A DNA stretch of 64,000 bases, taken from Bombardia bombarda. Its lineage: Eukaryota > Ascomycota > Sordariomycetes > Sordariales > Lasiosphaeriaceae. Positions within the stretch are counted from its first letter, which is position 1; each line of letters opens with the position of its first letter. A model generated the notes under the pieces. It was not told the DNA's origin. It did no database searches and saw only the letters and a list, made by a program, of their open reading frames with translations. Shown in pieces: positions 56,136 to 64,000 of the stretch. Both the position numbers and the translations under genes were made by a program. Location: assembly GCA_030512295.1 (NCBI GenBank), contig JAULSR010000001.1, positions 310,001 through 374,000 on the forward strand, written 5' to 3'.

Positions 56136-57098
56136 TTACCGATTACTCTTGGCAACACGCTCCAACTCGTCCTTCTTCTTGATGGCGTACGAGTTGCTGC
56201 TTCCCTTGGCGGCGTTGATCAGCTCCTCAGCGAGGCACTCGGCGATCGACTTGACGTTGCGGAAAGACGACTCGCGGGCACCGGTGGTGAGGAGAGCGAT
56301 AGCCTGGTTGACGCGGCGCAGGGGCGACACATCAACGGCCTGTCTGCGGACAGTACCGGCGGATCCAATTCTCGTCGAATCTTCGCGGGGACCGCAGTTG
56401 ACAATGGCATCAACGGCGACCTGGATGGGGTTCTGGTCGGTCATGAGGTGGACCTGTGGTTGTTAGTTAACTGCAATCCATCTTCCAGCTAATCCGTAGC
56501 TGTCAAAAGGCGGGGCTGCTCACAATCTCGAAAGCATGGGCAACGATGCGGACAGCCATGAGCTTCTTTCCGTTGTTGCGGCCGTGCATCATGAGAGAGT
56601 TGGTGAGACGCTCAATGATGGGGCAGTTGGCCTTGCGGAAGCGCTTGACGGCATAGCGACCGGCGGAGTGAGGAATGTATACGGGGGAGCGGATCTGGAT
56701 GTAGTCGCTGCAGAGGTGAACACGTTAGCCTCGTGATCCGAGTAAAAACGCAGCCCAAGTCCATTTCCATCGCTGTTCTCGGCTTCTGCTGCGTTCGCGT
56801 GCAACTTCGGTGGGTGAAGGGCGTCTTCTTACGTCAACGAGATATCACGGATCTCGACATCCTCGTAGCTCCATCTGTCTGCAATTGGCGAGCAATCAGT
56901 ACGAGGTCCTCTAGGTCTTGGGCGGGGTGGTTTTGGCCGCGATGCAGCAGCATTTCGCGAATTTTGAAAGTGCACGATCGGGGCCAAAACGAGGGCGGAT
57001 CAACACGTACTGAACAGCTTTACGCTGCCAACCTCGGCGAGGACCTCCTTGGGGAGCACCTCATAGCCGGAAACGTTCTCGACATCGCCCTCAGACAT
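56136..57098 (-). CDS. RPS5: 40S ribosomal protein S5 (uS7)
   Basis: Small-subunit head protein that contacts mRNA and tRNA at the E site. Minus-strand exons 57098-57011, 56878-56833, 56707-56524 and 56453-56136 total 636 nt, 211 aa. Introns are 132, 125 and 70 nt; exon 2 is only 46 nt. The junctions read KLF-NRWSYEDVEIRDISL-TDYIQIRSPVYIPHS and HAFEIV-HLMTDQNPIQV. The family core is fully intact: RYAVKRFRKANCPIIERL, HGRNNGKKLMAVRI, QAVDVSPLRRVNQAI, SSFRNVKSIAECLAEELINA. It diverges from the eS25 gene across a 294-bp shared spacer. Confidence 0.97.
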
Positions 57099-57392
57099 TT
57101 TGTGCGGCGGTGACTAACTGCAAAAACCTGGGGTGGTGAGGGTTGTTGAAGTTGGCGTGAGGTGTCGTCGATTGGAATACTTGGAGTCCGTTCAGTGTCG
57201 TTGGATTTTTTTGGTGGCCCCGCCGGAATTGGCCAGGGCTGGCGGGCGGGCCACTCAGAAGCGCCCAAATATTTTAGGGCTCGGTTGACCTAAGCTGGCA
57301 GAAGCGCGCGACCTCGTCAGAAAAATCTCCCCGCCTTTCGCAGAGGAACAACGACGCAACCTCAATCCAAACCACCAGAACAATCATTCAAA
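57099..57392. promoter_or_regulatory. Shared divergent promoter of uS7 and eS25 genes
   Basis: The 294 bp between the two ribosomal-protein start codons must hold both 5' leaders and promoters, so it is probably a bidirectional, co-regulated promoter. Pyrimidine-rich leader sequence lies just before each start. I did not identify a specific factor site. Confidence 0.65.
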
Positions 57393-57912
57393 ATGGCTCC
57401 CGCCGCCGCTGGTGCTAAGAAGCAGAAGAAGAAGTGGTCCAAGGGAAAGGGTAATTATTTTCCTCCCGATGCAGGCCCGTCGTCAAGCGGCCAAATCGAC
57501 CAGCTGCGACACAGCGAACTTCAACCAACGTGCAAGATAGCTGACCATGGCGTTTTTTGCCCAAAAATCCAGTGAAGGACAAGGCACAGCACGCTGTCCT
57601 CCTTGACAAGAGCACATCCGACAAGCTTTACAAGGATGTGCAGTCTTACCGCCTCGTAACTATCGCCACTCTCGTCGACAGACTTAAGATCAATGGCTCC
57701 CTCGCTCGCCAGTGCCTGAAGGACCTTGAGGAGAAGGGCCAGATCAGACAGATTGTTGGACACAGCAAGATGAAGATCTACAGTACGTTCTCTCTCCGAG
57801 TCTAGCTACCGCAGCGACAGACGCAGAAGCAGTCCACGACACTCGATGCATCCCGAAAGACGAAGCAATACTAACAAGACACACAGCCCGTGCCGTTGCC
57901 GCCTCCGATTAA
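57393..57912 (+). CDS. RPS25: 40S ribosomal protein S25 (eS25)
   Basis: Eukaryote-specific small-subunit head protein. Exons 57393-57450, 57573-57782 and 57887-57912 (introns 122 and 104 nt) give 97 aa. The N-terminus is Lys-rich (AGAKKQKKKWSKGKVKDK), followed by the winged-helix core: VLLDKSTSDKLYKDVQSYRL, VDRLKINGSLARQCL, LEEKGQIRQIVGHSKMKIYT. It ends RAVAASD. The final exon has just 26 nt. All family features are intact. Confidence 0.96.
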
Positions 57913-59668
57913 ACAACTCAATCCTCTATCGATGGGCCTGGCAGGCAGTGAATGCAAATGGGTGATGGCGGTTCTCTGGGTTTACGGTTATTCGGATATG
58001 GCTACGTCTTCTGGGAAGGGAACTTTTTTCAGCACGGTGTAGCATAGGGATTCGGAAGTGCTCCAGATCCTTAGACTGGAATTGCATCAAGATACGAACA
58101 AACGCCGGTCCCCGCCTGCAGGTGTCCGAGTACGATACCACATCCTCCCACCCGTGATAGCCATTAGGTTCATGGGGATCTCGCGGCCCTTCAGAGACGG
58201 GGGGCAGTGATTGATTGTAGCGGAATTCAGTATCCATCAAGCACCACAATCGCGTTATGAACCGTGTATCTTGCAAAGTGTAGTGCTCACAACTGCGGTG
58301 CTGCTGAATATGATGAACAGCAGCAGGCCAGCAACGATCTGAGACGCTCGCGTTGGTAGACTTGGCCTTCATATCAAAAACCATGAGAAACGAGACTGGG
58401 CATTTTCGCCACCGGGTCGCTTGATGATTGACACGTGACTACCCACGGCATCCCAGCCATCGATGATTTCTTTGACTTTTGGAACTCTTCTGGGCTGCTT
58501 CGAACAGCCATGCTCTTTTTGTTTGAAAGAATCAACGGTAACTTGATGCTTCAAACCAGGCGGAACCGTCGCACATTGCTGGATGGGATCCCACGGGCTG
58601 GCGAGTCGCGATCACTAGCCCTGCAACAATAGTATCACAAATTGCACGAAACGGGATTGTTGCTACTATGCATGGAACGGACACTGGGAACGCTAATGTC
58701 GATCCGAGGAAATTCTAGTGGGACTCTCCCAGTCTAGAACCACAGATATCAGATCTCAGACAAGAATTGCACCTCGGGAACCCGCAAAGCCCAGGAATAA
58801 ACAGAGACGTCAAAAGAGTTTTCAACCGAGGGACCCTAGAATTAGCAAGCGCCCCATTGGCTTGCGAGGCTAATAATGAAAGTTTCCCGACGGGCGACTC
58901 GTGGAACCAAGCCAGCCCTTTCAGCCGAGCGAGGCTAGAAAACTTGACAGCGCTCTCGTAATTCTTGGACCAGGAGCTGACTCGGCTTTCTGTTAGGTAT
59001 GCGAGGGAAGACCCCGAGGCTGCGTTGCTTCGAAGCGTTTGACACGAGGTTGGACGTTGCAGCTTGTTATCTTACCTAGTTGAGCGACGAAATTTTCTAC
59101 AGCCTCAGAGATTTGATAGTTGCTACATTTTAATGCGTTAGTCGTATGGACTAGGGGGGTGCGTGGGTTAGAGATTTGGTGTTCTCCCGCGACCGTGAGA
59201 GAAATTATTGTAGATGCAGCGCTTGGCCAGGCATGCAGGAGCCGCCCAATGGACCGAGCTGCCCTTTTCAGCGCTGTGGACGGGGGTGCCTCGGGCTTAA
59301 CCGGCACTGCAGAATTGTTAGCGCTGCTGCTGGATGGGACGTGCTGGAGCAGCGGAGGAGCCCTGCGGGTTGGTCGCAGAGCAGTCGCAGAGGACGGGCA
59401 AACGGTCCACTTGTTTTGTTGCCGTGAATTTCAGTCCGCTGGCCCGTGCGCTAGCGCGACAAGGGGAGCGGAAAGATTCGCTCCTCAAAAGCTGGTCTCT
59501 TCCGTAACTCCTGTGAATTTTTTTCCCTCTCCCTCAAACTTCCAGTCGACCAGATTTAATTCTCGCGACCTCCTTCCACCCTCCATCTCTCCCAGTCTCT
59601 CTTCTGCAGAGCACATCTCCACTCCTTCTTTTACAGATCATATTATTTGATCCCCAAAAACAGCAAAG
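57913..59668. other. 1.75-kb spacer upstream of ADP/ATP carrier
   Basis: Holds the eS25 3' end and the carrier promoter with a T/C-rich leader (about 59520-59640). Minus-strand frame 57926-58384 (152 codons) and plus-strand frame 59120-59650 show no domain or codon evidence, so I do not call them. Confidence 0.5.
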
Positions 59669-61248
59669 ATGGCTCAACAAAATAAGGAGGATATGCGCAT
59701 CCTGGGGATGCCCGTAAGTCTATCCCGATTTCCCGCCCCGTCCTAAATCCCTCGATCCATCACGAAGCTTGCCATCGACCTCGCTTCTCCCCATTGCCGA
59801 TCGCGACTGTCAATTGATCGCGATACTCGTGGTCAATGGCATTTGCGATGACCTTGGGGTGTCGACGTGGTCGGCTGCATTGCTGACGAGGCTGCCTTTG
59901 TTTGGCTCCGAATTTTTACACAAACCATCATCGACATTCTCGCAATGGGCATCTTGCTAACAATCCTTCGCGCAGCCATTCGTCATTGATTTCTTGAGTA
60001 TGTCATCATCTTCTTCCGAAAACGCCTTTGGCGCCGGATTTTATATCGCGCTGTGACGATATCTCGCCGGCTTGCGGGCGCACGTCACGACACACCAGAA
60101 TACATGATTGACTTTTTCGTTCTTAGTGGGTGGTGTTTCCGCTGCTGTCTCCAAGACTGCCGCTGCTCCCATCGAGCGCGTCAAGCTCCTTGTCCAGAAC
60201 CAGGTACGTTCATTTTCTTCTACGTGATCTCCCGCTGCTTGCATGGATCGGCCGTCGGAAATGAAGCCCATATACCCGTCGGCGGTCAATAATCCGCCCG
60301 ACTGTCACGTGCGATCAGCTTCCTGGCGGTCCTTCAAGCGAGAGTGAGCTATGTTATCACTGCGATGCATCGTACTTACAATACATACAGGATGAGATGA
60401 TGAAGGCTGGCCGCCTCGACAAGCGTTATGCCGGCATTGCCGACTGCTTCCGTCGCACCACCGCCGATGAGGGTGTTATGGCCTTGTGGCGTGGCAACAC
60501 CGCCAACGTCATCCGTTACTTCCCTACCCAGGCCCTGAACTTCGCTTTCCGCGACAAGTTCAAGAAGATGTTCGGCTACAAGAAGGACAAGGATGGCTAC
60601 GCCAAGTGGATGGCTGGTAACCTTGCCTCCGGTGGTGTAAGTGATTTCCGCATCCCTTGGTATATTGGATTGCGTATCCTAACATACTGTGTCTAGGCTG
60701 CTGGTGCCTCTTCGCTCCTCTTTGTGTACTCCTTGGATTACGCCCGTACCCGTCTTGCCAACGACGCCAAGTCCGCCAAGAAGGGTGGTGAGCGTCAGTT
60801 CAACGGATTAGTGGATGTCTACCGTAAGACCCTCGCCTCCGACGGTCTCGCTGGTCTCTACCGTGGTTTCGGACCCTCTGTTCTCGGAATTGTCGTCTAC
60901 CGTGGTCTGTACTTCGGTCTCTACGATTCCATCAAGCCCGTTGCTCTCGTTGGACCCCTTGCCGATAACTTCTTCGCCTCTTTCGCTCTCGGATGGTGTG
61001 TCACCACTGCCGCCGGTATTGCCTCGTACCCCCTTGACACCGTCCGCCGCCGCATGATGATGACCTCCGGTGAGGCCGTCAAGTACTCCAGCTCCCTGGA
61101 TGCCTTCAAGCAGATCGTTGCCAAGGAGGGCGTCAAGTCCCTCTTCAAGGGTGCCGGTGCCAACATCCTCCGTGGTGTTGCCGGTGCTGGTGTTCTGTCT
61201 ATCTACGATCAGCTCCAGGTCCTTGTCTTTGGCAAGGCTTTCAAGTAA
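59669..61248 (+). CDS. Mitochondrial ADP/ATP carrier
   Basis: Inner-membrane exchanger of cytosolic ADP for matrix ATP. Exons 59669-59713, 59976-59997 (22-nt microexon), 60127-60203, 60391-60636 and 60697-61248 give 313 aa. Introns are 262, 129, 187 and 60 nt, crowded at the 5' end as often seen in highly expressed fungal genes. Three mitochondrial-carrier repeats are visible: PIERVKLLVQNQ, then DYARTRLANDAKS and PLDTVRRRMMM. The last carries the RRRMMM signature specific to ADP/ATP carriers. Codon usage is strongly C-biased, consistent with high expression. All family motifs are intact. Confidence 0.97.
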
Positions 61249-62021
61249 ACGCTTCGCACGAGCTCTGTACAAAATTAGCGAGAGGAGGGTCAGTGGGGGG
61301 GTAATGGAGGTTAGGCTGGCGACTGGGCTGGGCTAAGACGAGGGTTGATGACAGGTCGGGATGATAGATGCGGTGGAACCATCAAAGCAGGCAACGGTCT
61401 TTTGTCTGCGAGGATGGTATCGCGGGTCGAACACGGGCATGGCTGGCGTTTCTGGCTCGCTGACTTTACCCAAGATCGCCCGCTGTAATTTATACTCCTA
61501 AGCCATTCCCCCGTGTGTTCCTTGCAACAGTCATCTTTGCCGGATTCGACTTTCTGTTGGCCATTTCTTTGCATGCGATTCATAGATTCCTTGGACGGTA
61601 GTTACTCTGGGCAACACAACGGGGTGCTTTCCTTATAGAATATATGATGGCGTTTCTCTTTCCCTTGCTACTCTTGGTGACCTTTTCCAGGGTGATTGCT
61701 GCACGAAATAATATCAACTTCAGAACACGGCCGAAATAACATCATCACTTTCTTCTGGTGATATATTCAGCAACACTTCGCGGTGTCGCATCTTTTGCGA
61801 CCGTTTCTGCGACCTTTGGAGGTTTACAAATTTACACTTACGTAATTGCATTGGTCGGCGCGTCTTGTAGCGTCTCCCCTCCAAGCTGCAACTTTCGCGC
61901 AACCTCTCCGTGTCCTACAATTTGATCGTTGAGCAGTCGGGCCATTTTGTCTTCTTGCCTTGGCCATCCCCCTCGGTAGGCGCTCATTTGTACTTGAGCT
62001 GTGATTATATATCGACAGATC
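61249..62021. other. Spacer carrier / CENP-X
   Basis: 3' end of the carrier gene and promoter of the next gene. No gene supported. Confidence 0.5.
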
Positions 62022-62791
62022 ATGCCTCCCAAAGGATCTGGGAGCCGTGGTGGCCGCAACCCCACCAACAAGACCTCCGCTGCACCTTCTACATCCAGAG
62101 CAGCACCAGCTTCTCGGGGACGACCATCCCGCGGTCGCGGCTCTGCAAAATCCGCGGCTTCTCCTTCTGTAAGTCCCAGAATAAATAGCACAAGAAAATA
62201 TGTATTTGCCTCGGACAGCGACAAAGCTAACATTGACCAGAGGGAAGCGGGAGTAAATGTAGCGGCCAGCGAAGAAGACGAGGTCGATGATGATGGCGAT
62301 GACGAGGAAGAGGAAGAGGAGAAGAAGAAGACGATTCCGCCTGACTTGGTGACGAAATTGCTGCACGAGTTCTTCCAGAATGAGGATGGGACGACGAGGA
62401 TCACGAAGGATGCGAATGGGGCGATTGCAAAGTACATGGATGTGTTCTTGAGGGAGGCGATTGCCAGGGCAGCGGTGGAGAGCCCGAATAAGAGGTTTTT
62501 GGAGGTGAGTTTGGAGTCTTGGACTGTCTTGTGGTGTTCTGCTCGGTTTGATGCGTGGTCGTGGTCGTGGTGTACCCAATGGGCTTGGAGAAGAGAGGCC
62601 AGGGTGGTACCTGGCTGCTCTTTTCTTTTCTTCTAATTGTTCGATGAGGGTGGCCTGGAATGATGGGAGCAGTTTGTTGAAGCGCGGTGTTGGGCCGGCC
62701 ACTCAGACTCTGAGAGGACGATGGCTAACGAGAGGTTTTTTAGGTCGAGGATCTGGAGTTGATCGCGCCTCAGTTGCTGCTCGACCTCTGA
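62022..62791 (+). CDS. CENP-X / MHF2 histone-fold protein
   Basis: Partner of CENP-S (MHF1) in the kinetochore CCAN and in FANCM-linked fork repair. Exons 62022-62168, 62241-62504 and 62744-62791 give 152 aa. The basic N-terminal tail (GSRGGRNPTNKTSAAPSTSR) and an acidic stretch (EEDEVDDDGDDEEEEEEKKK) precede the histone-fold part: IPPDLVTKLLHEFFQNEDGT, TKDANGAIAKYMDVFLREAI, FLEVEDLELIAPQLLLDL. The final PQLLLDL matches the end of animal CENP-X. The first intron (62169-62240, GTAAGT donor, GCTAAC branch, 72 nt) is stop-free and a multiple of three. The last intron is 239 nt with a GCTAACG branch site. Animal CENP-X is ~80 aa, so the N-terminal extension roughly doubles it. Confidence 0.88.
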
Positions 62792-64000
62792 AGTGGTTTG
62801 CGAGCGAATAATACCAATCGAGTTGCCACACCCTTTACATGATCACATTTACGAGATCGTGTGTGTCTACTGGCCGGTGCAGATTGCACTATCTGTTATG
62901 CTGTTGGAGACTGCCTTCCTTCTTCACGTGGGAGACAGATTCATTCGGGCCAGTGTATGAGACCTCCCCTTGCATAAATGTTTCTGTGATAATTAGCGAG
63001 CTGGCGAATATTGGTTCAGTCTACCACAGCGGGAAGTTGCACACCTGTTCACATTTTTATTGCATTCACCCATTCCACAGGATCTCTGCATACCATATAC
63101 GAGTCCTGCTTCATCTTGACAAGCAGCGGCAGGACCAAGTTCTCGCTGGGTGTCGTCCCAATTACCTTGCTGTCTTGCTCGACAATCTGCAATTTGCGTC
63201 TAGATGGGTGTGAAGGTGACCGATGGAATACAATACTGGAATGGGATAGAGGCAGGCAGGAGGCCGCCCGTATGTTGACCCATGTATCTAGCTTCGAGAA
63301 TGTCATGGAAGCTACGAAATCAGGCCCTTGTCTGGGTTATTGCCATAGGGTGTGTTCTCTCAGGATCTTTGATAATGTGGTAGTCTAATTGGGTGTTTCG
63401 ACTGTGTGTCTCTTGTTGGCCCGGCTGTGCGTAAACCCGATTTTGACACATTCCATAACACAACTTGTACGGCTACCTTATTGCACGCGTACCGCCCCAA
63501 AGGGTAGTTACCAATGGGATAATTACAGATACACCAGCAACTACGTTACTATAACCGGAGTTTCTCATTGTATCGGTTGGTTTTTGACCAGCCAGACTGA
63601 CAAATCGGCTGTTCTTCTGTTCGGTCAAAGCTGGTGAATATTTACGAGATATAAGAGAGATATTCATCATAGACCCTCAATCGAAACGTCCTTCTCGTGC
63701 CGACTTGGTAGAAGCAAATGGTCATTATTGATGTTGGAGGGCCCATGCAAGTGCATAACGACCGAAACTCGGCACACCTGGCCCCGTACCTACGACCAGG
63801 ACTGTGTTTGCTGTGTCGTGTGTCCTGTGCGGGAGAAATGCACCGTGGATCATATCTTGGCGAAACATTATTTAAAAGCCTACCTGACAGTGGTGGATGT
63901 GTCTTGTAGGATTGCAGGTTTTCTGTCAAACCATGAGAGTTTTGATTACATTTCCCGTGATCTCGATCACCTACCTTTATAGGTCAGACGGGGCTTTGAT
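62792..64000. other. Right-end spacer
   Basis: 1.2 kb with no gene I can support; only short frames without domain content. Confidence 0.5.

Noticed and set aside
57451..57572. Possible snoRNA in the first eS25 intron
   Set aside because: A CTGA-like D box is present but no RTGATGA C box pairs with it.
57926..58384. 152-codon open frame on the minus strand downstream of eS25
   Set aside because: No recognisable domain, overlaps the 3' region of eS25, and composition unlike neighbouring genes; probably chance.
59120..59650. 176-codon plus-strand frame before the ADP/ATP carrier
   Set aside because: Overlaps the T/C-rich leader of the carrier, with mixed composition and no motif; likely promoter DNA.

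Overview
The window looks like nuclear DNA from a filamentous ascomycete (Pezizomycotina, most likely Sordariomycetes). Genes sit on both strands at roughly one per 2.7 kb. They are split by short introns (mostly 46-130 nt) with GTAAGT/GTATGT-type donors, CTAAC/CTGAC-like branch sites and AG acceptors. Products include a Zn2Cys6 regulator, VPS11, a DOCK-type exchange factor, a GH13_5-type intracellular amylase, chorismate synthase and an HSPA12-like Hsp70. I saw no plasmid, phage, CRISPR array or intact transposon, and no secondary-metabolite cluster; this is mostly core chromosomal DNA with some repeat-rich spacers.

Layout. 0-2 kb: Zn2Cys6 transcription factor (-), cut by the left edge. 2.6-4.2 kb: nitrilase (+). 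5.2-6.4 kb: Ser-rich conserved fungal protein (-). 7.6-10.8 kb: MLH3-type MutL protein (+). 11.2-14.3 kb: VPS11 (+). 14.9-16.7 kb: alpha-amylase (-). 18.0-22.5 kb: very large acidic coiled-coil membrane protein (+). 22.5-25.6 kb: gene-poor. 25.6-32.0 kb: DOCK/Dck1 guanine exchange factor (+), followed by a hairpin and minisatellite. 33.4 kb: intron-containing tRNA-Leu (-). 34.2-36.2 kb: membrane-anchored glycosyltransferase-like gene (+). 36.5-37.9 kb: chorismate synthase (-). 38.5-40.0 kb: lipoate-protein ligase (+). 40.5-43.6 kb: leucine/proline-repeat coiled-coil protein (-). 44.5-47.3 kb: HSPA12-like Hsp70 (+, ten exons). 48.1-48.8 kb: conserved hypothetical (-). 50.5-51.7 kb: broken aminoglycoside-phosphotransferase-like gene (-). 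52.7-53.6 kb: SDR oxidoreductase with a GC-AG intron (-). 54.8-55.7 kb: GNAT acetyltransferase (+). 56.1-57.9 kb: divergent ribosomal protein genes uS7 (-) and eS25 (+) sharing a 294-bp spacer. 59.7-61.2 kb: mitochondrial ADP/ATP carrier (+). 62.0-62.8 kb: CENP-X/MHF2 (+). The rest to 64 kb has no gene I can support.

The genes form no operon-like unit. They are mostly housekeeping: DNA repair and kinetochore (MLH3, CENP-X), vesicle fusion (VPS11), polarity signalling (DOCK), aromatic amino acids (ARO2), mitochondrial metabolism (lipoate ligase, carrier) and translation (uS7, eS25, tRNA).

The main oddities are: an MLH3 whose ATPase motif lacks the usual catalytic Glu while its endonuclease motif is intact; a second, degenerate zinc cluster in the transcription factor; a GC-AG intron inside a Rossmann motif; stop-free 3n introns in three genes; and single-base frame slips in VPS11, DOCK and the glycosyltransferase. 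Those slips all sit at G or C runs and are each mended by one added base, so they look more like sequence error than biology.
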